Under the pieces are notes generated by a model that saw only the letters and a list, made by a program, of their open reading frames with translations, made no database searches and was not told where the DNA came from. A stretch of 41,718 nt of DNA, from the NCBI GenBank assembly GCA_947632485.1, contig CANRPJ010000026.1, positions 1-41,718 of the forward strand, given 5' to 3'. Origin of the DNA: an uncultured Muribaculaceae bacterium (GTDB lineage Bacteria; Bacteroidota; Bacteroidia; Bacteroidales; Muribaculaceae). Made by a program: the position numbers and the translations under genes. Shown here piece after piece: positions 1 through 9,144 of the stretch; the first letter of the stretch is position 1; each line of letters begins with the position of its first letter.

Positions 1-3
1 TTG

Positions 4-76
<73 letters not shown>

Positions 77-118
77 ATTTCAAAGTTCTCCGGGGCTCTA
101 TCGTCCCGTTTGCGAGTG

Positions 119-149
119 CAAAGTTAGCGCTTTTTTCTTTCCCCACAAA
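119..149 (-). promoter_or_regulatory. Bacteroidetes-type promoter of tRNA-Gly
   Basis: On the minus strand a -33 TTTG (149-146) is separated by 19 bases from the -7 box TAACTTTG (126-119). This matches the TTTG/TAnnTTTG consensus of the Bacteroides primary sigma factor. Transcription would start near 113, giving about 37 bases of 5' precursor before the mature tRNA. Confidence 0.85.
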
Positions 150-258
150 ACTTCAGCCCCAATTTTTTTTGAAAAAATATTTCTTCCTACTCGAACTTCC
201 ACACCATCAGCGTAATTAGCATATCACAAAAAATACGGTCTCTGGCATTTGTTATTGA

Positions 259-1191
259 TTATGGTTGTCCGGAGGCTATGAAGCGGTAGATTATTTCAGA
301 GATGGAGGCAATGAGAGCCGCGGTCGTAGCCATATCGTAGGCTGAGTCGGCGATAAAGACGGCAACCGCATATCTGTGTCCGGAAGGTAGATTCACATAG
401 CCGCAGTCGTTTACGGCGATTATGCGTCCCTGGCTATTTAGATCGCCGGTGCCAGTCTTATGGCCGAGCACAGCATCTGTTTTCTGGAGTGGGAGAGCGA
501 GACGGTCTGTGCCTGTGGAGCACTTTTCCAACATCTCAGCAATGAAGCTAAGTTCGGGAGAGGATTGCTTCATTTCAATGTTGAAGCGGTCGAATAGGCG
601 CGCCATTTCAAGCGGAGTAGAGCGGTTGAGATAGCAAAGGAAAGGGTCGCGGTGCATCTCATCTTCTGTAGAGGCAATGGTGATTTCAGATGCCCCCATT
701 TCTTTCATCAGGCTGTCGGCCACCTGAGGACCCCCTATGAGCCGGAAAAGAATATCGCATGCGTTATTGTCGCTTTGAGTGAGCGCGGACTCGAGTAGCT
801 CAGATAAAGGAAGCTCAAGGTCACGCACTCCGTAGCGCTCTCTCATCGGGCTCCATGTATTTTCCTTTATCTCTGCGGCTGATATGCGCAGGGTGTCGGA
901 AAATGCTATGGCATGCTTTCCGCAATAATCCGCCACGGCAAGAGCCTGCGGGAACTTATATACGCTCAGCATAGGAAACTCTTTGCTGCCGTTGATCTGA
1001 ACGGTATCCTCACCATCTATGATTACAGCAATTCCGATTCGGGCATCTTTGCCAGCCACAAACTTCTGAAGCTGCTGTTCAAGTTCGGCCATATATGCGG
1101 CCGAGGTATGAGAGGGGGAAGCGACAGCTAATGTAAAACCAATGGCTGCTACTACAGATATAGCTGACAATGAGGTTATTGTTCTTATCAT
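259..1191 (-). CDS. Class A beta-lactamase, CfxA/CblA/PER-like (subclass A2)
   Basis: A secreted serine beta-lactamase that hydrolyses penicillins and/or cephalosporins in the periplasm. Numbered from the ATG at 1191 (310 residues), an N-terminal signal peptide is followed by the acylation motif SVYK (residues 76-79), SDN (140-142), an omega-loop EDEMH (176-180, Glu176 the likely general base) and KTG (245-247). Having His where most class A enzymes have Asn170 (EDEMH) is typical of PER/CfxA-type A2 enzymes. The frame can be extended to a TTG at 1218, but that codon lies inside the -7 promoter box at 1216-1223, so the ATG at 1191 is the supported start and it gives a compact signal peptide. 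The gene is monocistronic, between the tRNA-Gly gene and the S9 peptidase. No mobile element flanks it, so it looks resident. Substrate range cannot be read from sequence. Confidence 0.93.
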   Translation of the reverse strand: MIRTITSLSAISVVAAIGFTLAVASPSHTSAAYMAELEQQLQKFVAGKDARIGIAVIIDGEDTVQINGSKEFPMLSVYKFPQALAVADYCGKHAIAFSDTLRISAAEIKENTWSPMRERYGVRDLELPLSELLESALTQSDNNACDILFRLIGGPQVADSLMKEMGASEITIASTEDEMHRDPFLCYLNRSTPLEMARLFDRFNIEMKQSSPELSFIAEMLEKCSTGTDRLALPLQKTDAVLGHKTGTGDLNSQGRIIAVNDCGYVNLPSGHRYAVAVFIADSAYDMATTAALIASISEIIYRFIASGQP

Positions 1192-1215
1192 GGTGGAGAA
1201 ATGATTTGATGAGAG

Positions 1216-1223
1216 CAAAGATA
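1216..1223 (-). promoter_or_regulatory. -7 box of the beta-lactamase gene
   Basis: TATCTTTG on the minus strand matches TAnnTTTG and ends 24 bases before the ATG at 1191. No TTTG is present 19-21 bases upstream. That region is occupied by the terminator hairpin of the S9 peptidase gene, so basal promoter strength may be low. Confidence 0.7.
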
Positions 1224-1243
1224 CTATAAAACTGATAAATAAT

Positions 1244-1277
1244 GAAGGCGAAGCCTGCTGAATGGAGCTTCGCCTTC
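1244..1277 (-). terminator. Rho-independent terminator after the S9 peptidase gene
   Basis: A perfect 11-pair inverted repeat (gaaggcgaagc / gcttcgccttc, 1244-1254 and 1267-1277) has a 12-base loop. On the minus strand it is followed by a T-rich run. It lies 28 bases beyond the S9 peptidase stop and just upstream of the beta-lactamase -7 box. Confidence 0.7.
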
Positions 1278-1305
1278 TGAAAGCGTTGAGTAAGCTTATT
1301 TTATC

Positions 1306-3426
1306 TTACTTCTCTTCCTGCTTAGCTTCAGGCTTGAGGTATTTGTCGAGGAAGTTGAAGAACACTCGCTGCCAGAGCACAGCGTTCTGCGGCTTCAGGA
1401 TCCAGTGGTTCTCATCGGGGAATACGAGCATCTCAGCCTCGAGTCCGCGCATTTTGGCAGCATTGAAAGCCATCATACCCTGCGAAGCGAGAATACGGTA
1501 GTCAAGCTCACCTACGGTTACGAGAATCGGAGCTGTCCATTTGGTGATAGCCTTGTGGGGCGATGTAGCAAATGTACGCTGAGCTGTAGCGTTGCCTTCC
1601 TCCCAGAAGGGACCGCCCAGGTCGAAGTCGGCAAACCACATCTCCTCGGTCTCAAGATACTGGGCCTCGAGGTTGAAGATACCGGCGTGAGCCACGAGCG
1701 CTGCGAAACGGCCCTCGTGGTGGCCAGCGAGCCAATAAACCGAGAATCCGCCGTAGCTGGCTCCTACTGCGCCGATATGGTCAGCGTCGATGTAGGGAGC
1801 GGTCTGCTTCATGTAGTCGACAGCTGCGAGATAGTCTTTCATATTCTGGCCTCCGTAGTCACCGGAAATCTGACGGTTCCATTCTGTGCCGAAGCCGGGG
1901 AGACCGCGGCGGTTAGGAGCGATCACCACATAATCGTTGGCTGCCATAATCATGAAATTCCAACGATAGCTCCAGAACTGGCTGACAGCTGACTGCGGGC
2001 CGCCCTGACAGTAAAGGAGAGCGGGGTATTTCTTGTTAGGATCGAAGTTGGGGGGCAGGATCACCCATGTAAGCATTTCTTTGCCATCGGTGGTCGGAAC
2101 CATTACCTTCTTCACCTCTCCCATGTTGAGCTTTGCAAGGAGCTCCTTGTTGAAATCAGTGATCTGTTTTACTTCTCCACCGCTTGCCAACACGATCTCG
2201 TCGGGCGTCTGCATATTATGACGCACGCCTACTACGGTGTCGTTGCCTACTGGCTGCAGAGAACTGTAGTCCCACAGACCCTCAGCAAGCGTCTGCACCT
2301 TGCAGGAATCCAGATCGATGCTGAACACGGGCTCTGTGCCCTGATAGTAGCCGTTGAAAACTATGCTCTTGCCATCTTTACGCCAGGAGAAATCCTCGGG
2401 CCAGTAGTCCCAGTTTTCGGTAAGGTCGCGGCGCTGGCGTGAAGCCATATCGAGCACCATGAGACGCTTCTTATCGCTCTCATATTTAGGAGTAGCCATG
2501 CTGAGCCAGGCGAGCTTAGTGCCATCGGGCGAGAAGGCCGGGTTGGTATCGTAGCCCGGAATGTCTTCTGTCAGATTGGTAGTCTTCTTGCTCTCAAGTT
2601 CATAGAGATATATGTTGGAGTCGGTTGAGAAGGCGTAGTCTTTGCCTTTGAGCTTACGGCTTACGTAGACGAGGCTCTTGCTGTCGGGGCTCCATGCGAA
2701 AGCATCAGCGCCTCCAAAGGGCTTCATCGGGCATTCGTAAGGCTCGCCCTCCATGATGTCGATAGCGTTGGTCACACCGTTTACGGGGTCAATGTCGCCT
2801 ACAAAGGGGTGAGGATAGTCGGTCACCCATTCGTCCCAATGCTTGTACATCAGGTCGTCGACAACCCGGCCAGTGGTCTGGTCAAGACCCTCGAAAAGCT
2901 TGGCATTGTGGTTTTCTGCATCAATCGGAGAAGCATACACGATCTTCGTGCCATCGGGAGAGATTTTGAAACAGATCACTCCTGCCTCGACCGATGTGAG
3001 TTTACGGGCATCAGAGCCATCAGCTTTTGCGGAGAAGACCTGAGGCTTCTTGGTCTCGGGATCAGTGCCCAGATAGGCGAAACGAGAGCCGTCAGTGATC
3101 CACTGGAGGCTGCTTTCGGAAGTCGGGGTTTCTGTGAGCTGCTTGCATTCCGTACCGTCGATGTTCATGCGGAAGATTTCGGAATTGCTTGAGTTGGACT
3201 CGATGCTTTCGTAAGCTACGGTGAAAATTACCGTCTTGCCGTCGGGGCTTACCTGCGGCCCACCGACGCGGGCAAAAGCGGCAAGCACTTCAGGCGACAC
3301 GCGGCCGTCCTGAATCTCTACCGAAGGCGCCTGAAAGGTGGTCTGCTGGCTGCCCTGATTTTTGCTGCAAGAGGCCAGCATGCCAGCAGAACAGAGTGCT
3401 GCCATGGCGATGTTGAGTTTGTTCAT
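1306..3426 (-). CDS. S9 family peptidase (dipeptidyl-peptidase / acylaminoacyl-peptidase type), lipoprotein
   Basis: A 706-residue serine peptidase of the prolyl oligopeptidase clan. The N-terminus ends in the lipobox LASC, so Cys20 is likely lipidated and the enzyme sits on a membrane facing the periplasm or surface. Residues about 45-430 are a beta-propeller with recurring SPDG/SPDS/DG blade motifs; the alpha/beta-hydrolase domain follows. The nucleophile lies in GASYGG (Ser557), and Asp642 (GELDYR) and His674 (DENHW) complete the triad. Family members such as DPP5 release dipeptides from peptides in asaccharolytic relatives; the exact specificity here is unknown. The gene has its own promoter 39 bases upstream and its own terminator, and follows ygiQ on the same strand. 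Confidence 0.93.
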   Translation of the reverse strand: MNKLNIAMAALCSAGMLASCSKNQGSQQTTFQAPSVEIQDGRVSPEVLAAFARVGGPQVSPDGKTVIFTVAYESIESNSSNSEIFRMNIDGTECKQLTETPTSESSLQWITDGSRFAYLGTDPETKKPQVFSAKADGSDARKLTSVEAGVICFKISPDGTKIVYASPIDAENHNAKLFEGLDQTTGRVVDDLMYKHWDEWVTDYPHPFVGDIDPVNGVTNAIDIMEGEPYECPMKPFGGADAFAWSPDSKSLVYVSRKLKGKDYAFSTDSNIYLYELESKKTTNLTEDIPGYDTNPAFSPDGTKLAWLSMATPKYESDKKRLMVLDMASRQRRDLTENWDYWPEDFSWRKDGKSIVFNGYYQGTEPVFSIDLDSCKVQTLAEGLWDYSSLQPVGNDTVVGVRHNMQTPDEIVLASGGEVKQITDFNKELLAKLNMGEVKKVMVPTTDGKEMLTWVILPPNFDPNKKYPALLYCQGGPQSAVSQFWSYRWNFMIMAANDYVVIAPNRRGLPGFGTEWNRQISGDYGGQNMKDYLAAVDYMKQTAPYIDADHIGAVGASYGGFSVYWLAGHHEGRFAALVAHAGIFNLEAQYLETEEMWFADFDLGGPFWEEGNATAQRTFATSPHKAITKWTAPILVTVGELDYRILASQGMMAFNAAKMRGLEAEMLVFPDENHWILKPQNAVLWQRVFFNFLDKYLKPEAKQEEK

Positions 3427-3464
3427 TTGTTTGATATAGTTTTATGATTTTGGGTTCTTGCAAG

Positions 3465-3496
3465 CGAAAGTAACGATTTTTCCTCAATCGGGCAAA
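3465..3496 (-). promoter_or_regulatory. Promoter of the S9 peptidase gene
   Basis: On the minus strand TTTG (3496-3493), 20 bases, then TACTTTCG (3472-3465), one mismatch from TAnnTTTG. The leader would be about 35 bases. It begins immediately after the ygiQ stop codon. Confidence 0.6.
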
Positions 3497-3502
3497 TACC
3501 GG

Positions 3503-5359
3503 TCACTTCCTGGGTCTCTGTGACGCTCCGAAGAGCCTTCGGAGCAGGTCAGGCCGATGCATTTTCTTCAGGGCTGCCATAAGCTGAGCCCTCGCCTCCG
3601 GTTTATACCAGAAGAAGAACTGACGCTGAGCCTGCTTCTCTTCCGGTGTATGGGCGGTAAAGACTTTTTCTCCGGTATAGGGATCGAAGCCTGACCAATA
3701 GATTTCGGTGGCGAGAGTCATGGGAGTAGGGGTAAAATCCTGCACCTGTTCAAGCCTGAAGTTAAGGTCTTTGGTCTCGGCAGCGAGTTCAGCCATATCT
3801 TCCTGCGTGCAGCCCGGGTGAGAGCTGATGAAGTAGGGGATAAGCTCCTGCCGGATTCCAGCCTTATGGCATGTGCGGTCGAAGAGGCTCTTGAATTTCT
3901 TGAACATTCCGAACTCCGGTTTACGCATCAGATTGAGCACCCGCGGAGAGGTATGTTCGGGAGCCACCTTCAGGCGACCGCTGACGTGATGCACGATAAG
4001 CTCCTGAAGATAGCGGTCGTTAGCCTCGTTGATTTTTTCATCTTTGTTTCTGGCAAAGGCGAGATCATAGCGCACTCCGCTTCCGATAAAAGATTTCTTT
4101 ACTCCGGGCGTCTGGTCAGCCTTATGGTAAAGCTCCATAAGGGGCCGGTGGTCATTATTGAGGTTGGGGCAGGGCTTGGGGTGAAGGCATGAGGGACGCA
4201 CGCACTTGGCGCAGATAGATTTATCTCGTCCTCCCATTCCATACATATTGGCCGATGGGCCTCCAAGATCGGATATGTAGCCTTTGAAATCCGGCATCCG
4301 GGTGACTTGTTTTACTTCGCGCAATACCGATTCCTGCGATCTCGATGCGATGAACTTTCCCTGATGGGCGGATATGGTGCAGAATGAGCACCCTCCGAAG
4401 CAGCCCCGGTGTAGGCATACGGAGTGGCGGATCATCTCATAGGCGGGAATGGTCTTACCCTTATAGCGCGGGTGGGGGAGCCGGGTATAGGGGAGATCGA
4501 AAGCGGCATCAATCTCGGCAGTGGTCATCGGCGGAAGCATCGGATTGACACGCACCCAACGGGAACCGGTCTGTTGCCAAAGCGTTGTGCCTGCCATCTT
4601 ATTACTTTCCTCCTCCACATGACGGAAATTGAGCGATTGCTTCTTTTTATCAGCCAGGCAGGCTTCAAAACTATGGAGAACGATGCCGGAACCCTGTTCG
4701 GGTTGCACATCGGTGAGCAACGCTATCTGAGGCAGATTTGCAAGGTCGCTGATTTTCGATCCTTCAGCCAGGGCATCTGCAATTGAGGTAATGGTTCTTT
4801 CTCCCATTCCGTAGATAAGCATATCGACCGGCGCCTGCACGAGAATGGAGGGTAACAGCTTATCCTGCCAATAGTCATAGTGACTCACCCTGCGCATCGA
4901 TGCCTCTATTCCACCTGCTATTACGGGCACGTCCGGGTAGAGCTGCTTCAGGATTTTAGAGTAGACGATGGTAGGGTAGTCGGGTCTCTGTCCGTGGCGA
5001 CCTCCGGCAGTGTAAGCGTCGTCGTGTCGCAGCCGCCGGGCTGCGGTGTAATGGTTCACCATCGAATCCATAGCTCCTGCCGAAACTCCGAAGAAGAGAC
5101 GCGGACGCCCCAGCTTCTTGAAATCGCGCAGATCGTCGCGCCAGTTGGGTTGCGGCACGATGGCCACCTTATAGCCTGCGGCCTGGAGGGTGCGTCCTAT
5201 TACGGCTGCCGCAAAAGAGGGGTGATCCACATAGGCATCGCCGGAGAAAAGGATCACGTCGGCCTGCTCCCACCCGAGCGCCTCCATTTCTTCTTTAGAA
5301 GTAGGCAGGAAATCGGTGCGAGGCGGGTAAGGCATTGTGGCATTGCGCTTATTTTCCAT
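3503..5359 (-). CDS. ygiQ: YgiQ family radical SAM protein
   Basis: A large radical S-adenosylmethionine protein of the conserved YgiQ family (UPF0313); its reaction is not established. From the ATG at 5359 (618 residues), an N-terminal region with GDAYVDHPSF resembles a B12-binding-like fold. The radical SAM core follows, with the [4Fe-4S] motif C320-x3-C324-x2-C327 (RGCFGGCSFC), and then a further Cys-rich stretch (CAKC...C). The C-terminal third carries the family signature QDFTPTPMT. Three starts are possible: 5383, 5359 and 5335. The ATG at 5359 overlaps the uvrB stop by 11 bases. The ATG at 5335 would leave a 13-base gap and also gives a family-like N-terminus. Translational coupling to uvrB is likely in either case. 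Confidence 0.93.
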   Translation of the reverse strand: MENKRNATMPYPPRTDFLPTSKEEMEALGWEQADVILFSGDAYVDHPSFAAAVIGRTLQAAGYKVAIVPQPNWRDDLRDFKKLGRPRLFFGVSAGAMDSMVNHYTAARRLRHDDAYTAGGRHGQRPDYPTIVYSKILKQLYPDVPVIAGGIEASMRRVSHYDYWQDKLLPSILVQAPVDMLIYGMGERTITSIADALAEGSKISDLANLPQIALLTDVQPEQGSGIVLHSFEACLADKKKQSLNFRHVEEESNKMAGTTLWQQTGSRWVRVNPMLPPMTTAEIDAAFDLPYTRLPHPRYKGKTIPAYEMIRHSVCLHRGCFGGCSFCTISAHQGKFIASRSQESVLREVKQVTRMPDFKGYISDLGGPSANMYGMGGRDKSICAKCVRPSCLHPKPCPNLNNDHRPLMELYHKADQTPGVKKSFIGSGVRYDLAFARNKDEKINEANDRYLQELIVHHVSGRLKVAPEHTSPRVLNLMRKPEFGMFKKFKSLFDRTCHKAGIRQELIPYFISSHPGCTQEDMAELAAETKDLNFRLEQVQDFTPTPMTLATEIYWSGFDPYTGEKVFTAHTPEEKQAQRQFFFWYKPEARAQLMAALKKMHRPDLLRRLFGASQRPRK

Positions 5360-7472
5360 CAGTAGGCACTTTTTTAAGCGCATCCAGGCGATCCTGGAGG
5401 GCTACGAGTTCATCACGCAGCTGAGCGGCCTCAATGAAATCGGTGCGCTTAGCCGCCGCCACCATATCGGCATTAACGCGGTTTATGCGCGCTTGCAGAT
5501 CAGATGCCGACATATAGGCCACAACCGGATCAGCGGCGACTGTGGCCACATGCTCCTCTTCAAAATATGGGCGCGGCGCAGCTTTCTGAGCGTGAGACTG
5601 CGGGGCTTTTTTCTTTTGGGTAGCAGCCGAATGGCGAGCCGTCTTGGGACAGTAGTCTTCTGCCGCCTCCTTCTGTCTTTCAAGAAGATCTGATGCCGCA
5701 GCGCTCTTCACGATAGGCTTGGGAGTAATGCCGTGGTCAAGATTATATTGCATCTGCTTGGCGCGGCGGCGCGCTGTCTCATCAATAGTCTGCTGCATGG
5801 AGTCGGTCACTTTATCGGCATACATGATGACCTTTCCGTGGATATTTCTGGCGGCGCGTCCTGCGGTCTGGGTGAGCGAACGGTGGTTGCGCAGGAATCC
5901 TTCCTTGTCGGCATCGAGAATCGCTACCAGGCTGACCTGAGGCAGATCGAGGCCTTCGCGGAGAAGATTCACCCCGACCAGCACATCGTAGACTCCATTT
6001 CGCAAATCTTCCAGAATCTGGATCCGGTCGAGGGTATCAACATCGCTATGGATATAGGCGCTGCTTACTCCCCATTTCCCGAAGTGGGCGTTGAGTTCCT
6101 CGGCCATACGCTTTGTTAGGGTGGTGACAAGCACCCGCTCGTCGGCATCAATACGCATGCGAATTTCCTCAAAGAGATCATCAATCTGGTTGAGTGTGGG
6201 GCGCACTTCTATTTCAGGGTCGAGAAGTCCAGTTGGCCGGATTACCTGCTCGGTGAAGACTCCTTCACATTGCTGCAGCTCGTAGTCGCCCGGTGTGGCG
6301 CTTACGTAGATAGCCTGTGGGGTGAGGCGTTCAAACTCATCGAACTTGAGGGGGCGGTTGTCGATTGCCGCCGGCAGACGGAAACCATATTCCACCAGAT
6401 TCATTTTTCGAGAGAGGTCGCCGCCGTTCATACCTCTTATCTGTGGCAGTGTGACATGGCTTTCGTCGATAATGGTCAGGAAATCATCGGGGAAATAGTC
6501 GAGCAGACAGAATGGGCGAGCGCCGGGTTCCCTGCCGTCGAAATAGCGAGAATAGTTTTCCACTCCGTTGCAGTGACCCAATTCCTTGAGCATCTCTACA
6601 TCGTAGGTCACCCGCTCGTAGAGTCGGTCTGCCTCGAGGGTCTTTCCTTCTGAGCGGAAAAATTCGCACTGCTTGCCGAGATCAAGAGTAATCTGGTCGA
6701 TCGCGGTATTCATGCGCTCCTTTGAGGTGACGAAAATATTGGCGGGATAGATATTGAAGCCTTCCAGTTCCGTTAGCACTACTCCTGTCTGAGGATCTAC
6801 AGTCTGGATCTTCTCGATCTCATCGCCCCAGAACATTACGCGCAACTGGATATCTTCGAACGAGAGAAGAATGTCGACAGTATCTCCCTTTACCCTGAAC
6901 TGTCCGCGTCCGAGCTCAGCGCCCGACCGGCTATAGAGCGAGTCGACAAGACGCCGCATGAAAGCGTTACGGGAAATTTTCTGACCAACAGCAACTTTTA
7001 TCACGCTCTGTTCGAAATCCTGGGGATTACCCATACCATAGATACAGGATACGCTGGAAACGACAATCACATCGCGTCGCCCCGAGAGAAGGGCGGCAGT
7101 AGTGGCAAGGCGCATCTTATCGATCTGATCGTTGATCATCAGATCTTTCTCAATATATTTATCGCTTGTAGGGATATAGGCTTCAGGCTGATAGTAATCG
7201 TAATAGCTCACGAAATACTGAACCGAATTCTCCGGGAAGAAATTCTTGAATTCGGAATATAGTTGCGCTGCGAGCGTCTTATTGTGGGAAAGAATAAGAG
7301 TAGGCCGCTGCACCTTTTGGATCACATTGGCCATGGTGAAGGTCTTTCCGCTACCGGTAACACCGAGCAGCGTCTGCCTCGCCGCGCCGCTTTCTACTCC
7401 GGCTGCGAGCTCAGCTATTGCTTCCGGCTGATCGCCGGTAGGGGCATATTCTGATGTAAGTTTGAAATCCAT
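5349..7472 (-). CDS. uvrB: Excinuclease ABC subunit UvrB
   Basis: The damage-verifying helicase-like subunit of nucleotide excision repair; with UvrA and UvrC it locates and incises bulky DNA lesions in the cytoplasm. The 707-residue protein has Walker A GVTGSGKT (37-44), the aromatic beta-hairpin YYDYYQPEAYIP (90-101) that is inserted between strands, later helicase motifs including TAGRAARN, and a C-terminal UVR coiled-coil (about 653-699) for UvrC contact. Length and motifs are complete. It is the first gene of a two-gene unit with ygiQ and is divergent from the M28 peptidase. Its -7 box ends only four bases before the ATG, so the mRNA may be leaderless. Confidence 0.98.
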   Translation of the reverse strand: MDFKLTSEYAPTGDQPEAIAELAAGVESGAARQTLLGVTGSGKTFTMANVIQKVQRPTLILSHNKTLAAQLYSEFKNFFPENSVQYFVSYYDYYQPEAYIPTSDKYIEKDLMINDQIDKMRLATTAALLSGRRDVIVVSSVSCIYGMGNPQDFEQSVIKVAVGQKISRNAFMRRLVDSLYSRSGAELGRGQFRVKGDTVDILLSFEDIQLRVMFWGDEIEKIQTVDPQTGVVLTELEGFNIYPANIFVTSKERMNTAIDQITLDLGKQCEFFRSEGKTLEADRLYERVTYDVEMLKELGHCNGVENYSRYFDGREPGARPFCLLDYFPDDFLTIIDESHVTLPQIRGMNGGDLSRKMNLVEYGFRLPAAIDNRPLKFDEFERLTPQAIYVSATPGDYELQQCEGVFTEQVIRPTGLLDPEIEVRPTLNQIDDLFEEIRMRIDADERVLVTTLTKRMAEELNAHFGKWGVSSAYIHSDVDTLDRIQILEDLRNGVYDVLVGVNLLREGLDLPQVSLVAILDADKEGFLRNHRSLTQTAGRAARNIHGKVIMYADKVTDSMQQTIDETARRRAKQMQYNLDHGITPKPIVKSAAASDLLERQKEAAEDYCPKTARHSAATQKKKAPQSHAQKAAPRPYFEEEHVATVAADPVVAYMSASDLQARINRVNADMVAAAKRTDFIEAAQLRDELVALQDRLDALKKVPTDGK

Positions 7473-7476
7473 ACTG

Positions 7477-7484
7477 CAAAGTTA
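7477..7484 (-). promoter_or_regulatory. -7 box of uvrB, almost touching the start codon
   Basis: TAACTTTG on the minus strand is followed by CAGT and then the uvrB ATG. Start sites usually fall a few bases after this box, so the transcript should begin at or next to the start codon. No TTTG lies at the usual -33 spacing. Confidence 0.65.
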
Positions 7485-7506
7485 ACCCAATAAGCGAAGA
7501 AATCGC

Positions 7507-7514
7507 TACCTTTG
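7507..7514 (+). promoter_or_regulatory. -7 box of the M28 peptidase gene
   Basis: TACCTTTG matches TAnnTTTG and ends 32 bases before the ATG at 7547. It is back to back with the uvrB -7 box, 22 bases away, so the two promoters overlap. No good -33 TTTG is visible at the usual spacing. Confidence 0.65.
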
Positions 7515-7546
7515 TACAAACTATCAACACCGAAACATTTGATACG

Positions 7547-9085
7547 ATGAAAAAATTTGCAGTATTCGCTTTAGCAGCTATCACTGCCTTGGGCGCGGCA
7601 GCACAGAAAGATGTGATGAAGCGCATTGAAGAAATCGGCAAAAACGACAATCAGTCGATGGAGCTGATGAAAACCCTGACGGGAAGATTCGGAGGTCGCC
7701 CCATAGGCTCGAATGCCTACGACAATGCCCGCGACTGGGCTGCAGCTCAGCTGAAAGACTGGGGCTACGACGTGAAGCTCGAAAAAGCCGGTGAACTCGG
7801 CGTAGGCTTTAACCGCGACCATTGGGAGGGCCGAATGTATGGCGATGAAAACGAGGTGCTTCATTTCATAACGCCTTCCTACACTGTGGGAACCAACGGA
7901 AAGGCTGCAGGCCATGTGCTCGCTGAACCCCGTACCACTCAGGAATTCAACAATATCAAGAGCCGCCTGAAAGGCGCGTGGGTGCTTGTTGACGGTGAGA
8001 GCGGCGGCTGGCCTCTGCTTCACAATGATACAATCGCAGCGAAGCGCAAGGCGATCATAGCGCGCAATGACTCTCTGGCAAAAATAAACGGTCGCAAGAG
8101 TCCGGATCAGATTCCTGATGACCAGAAGCCGGATATGACAACTCCGGGTCTCTTCTATGATGAGATGGTAGATGCCGGAGTACTCGGCTTCATTCAGTCG
8201 GCTCCGGTGCCTCTGAGAGGCCTTTATGACCGCGATGTAGTGAAAGGTAACCTTGACTTCAATCATCTTCCCGCTGTGCCCGATATCAAGCTCGACGAAG
8301 ATCAGTTCGCCCGAATCAAGCACTACGTGAAGCAGCGCAAGAACATTATCCTGGAGTTTGATATCCGCAATCATTTCCGCATGGGTCCCGTGCCCTACCA
8401 TAATGTAGTAGCTACGCTGAAGGGCAGCAAGAAGCCTGATGAATATATCATAATGGGTGCGCATCTTGACGCTTACGATGTGGCAACAGGTGCTACCGAC
8501 GACGGCACAGGTACCGTAGGCCTTCTGGAGGCAGCAAGAATCCTTTCCAAGGCTGGAGCGAAGCCCGACCGCACGATTATCTTTATCCTCTTTGCCGGCG
8601 AAGAGTTCGGACTCCTTGGTTCCGAGGCCTGGGTGAACCAGCATCCTGACCTGCTGCCGAAGATTTCCAACATGTTCAACCGCGATGGCGCCCCGTTCCC
8701 CTATGTGGCTTTTGCAGCGCCGAAGTCAATGACCAAGGAGTTTGAGCCGGTAGCTGAGTCAATGCGCCGTGCATATCCGGATTTCGACTTCGTGATCGAA
8801 GAATATACTCCGCGGGCTACTCCTAAGAAGGCAGGTAGCCACGACGGTACCACTTTCCAGGTGAAGGGAATACCCCAGCTGAATATGAACGAATGGAACG
8901 ACGTGCATGGTCATGACTTCTCCTATTGGGAAATCTGGCATACGGAGCGTGATGGTATGAACAGAGCAATTCCTGAATACCAGGAACAGGCCGCTACTGC
9001 TCTTGCCCTGATGCTCCTACAGTCGGCCAACGCCTCGAAGCAGTTCCCGCGCAACGAGGTCTATACCGACGCTCCCGCGAAATAA
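7547..9085 (+). CDS. Secreted M28 family zinc metallopeptidase
   Basis: A 512-residue exported aminopeptidase-type enzyme. The signal peptide ends near GAAAQ (residue 20). Residues about 120-270 form a PA-like insert. The M28 catalytic core follows, with zinc ligands of the co-catalytic pattern: His306 in GAHLD, bridging Asp318 (TDDGTG), Glu352-Glu353 (AGEE), Asp380 (NRDG) and His465 (IWHT). The family removes N-terminal residues from peptides; the residue preference here cannot be told. With the S9 lipoprotein nearby it suggests extracytoplasmic peptide use, although the two genes are on opposite strands. A hairpin follows the stop. Confidence 0.92.
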   Translation: MKKFAVFALAAITALGAAAQKDVMKRIEEIGKNDNQSMELMKTLTGRFGGRPIGSNAYDNARDWAAAQLKDWGYDVKLEKAGELGVGFNRDHWEGRMYGDENEVLHFITPSYTVGTNGKAAGHVLAEPRTTQEFNNIKSRLKGAWVLVDGESGGWPLLHNDTIAAKRKAIIARNDSLAKINGRKSPDQIPDDQKPDMTTPGLFYDEMVDAGVLGFIQSAPVPLRGLYDRDVVKGNLDFNHLPAVPDIKLDEDQFARIKHYVKQRKNIILEFDIRNHFRMGPVPYHNVVATLKGSKKPDEYIIMGAHLDAYDVATGATDDGTGTVGLLEAARILSKAGAKPDRTIIFILFAGEEFGLLGSEAWVNQHPDLLPKISNMFNRDGAPFPYVAFAAPKSMTKEFEPVAESMRRAYPDFDFVIEEYTPRATPKKAGSHDGTTFQVKGIPQLNMNEWNDVHGHDFSYWEIWHTERDGMNRAIPEYQEQAATALALMLLQSANASKQFPRNEVYTDAPAK

Positions 9086-9108
9086 GAGAAAACTGTAATA
9101 TTTATAAT

Positions 9109-9144
9109 GAAAGCCGGCAGAGACGCGATTCTCCGCCGGCTTTC
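9109..9144 (+). terminator. Probable terminator hairpin after the M28 peptidase gene
   Basis: A perfect 10-pair stem (gaaagccggc / gccggctttc) has a 16-base loop, 23 bases past the stop. It is not followed by a clear T run beyond the stem's own TTTC, so termination strength is uncertain. Confidence 0.55.

Noticed and set aside
7571..8644. Open frame of 357 codons on the minus strand inside the M28 peptidase gene
   Set aside because: It is antisense to a gene with all catalytic motifs. Its protein is rich in His, Cys and Arg with no family resemblance.
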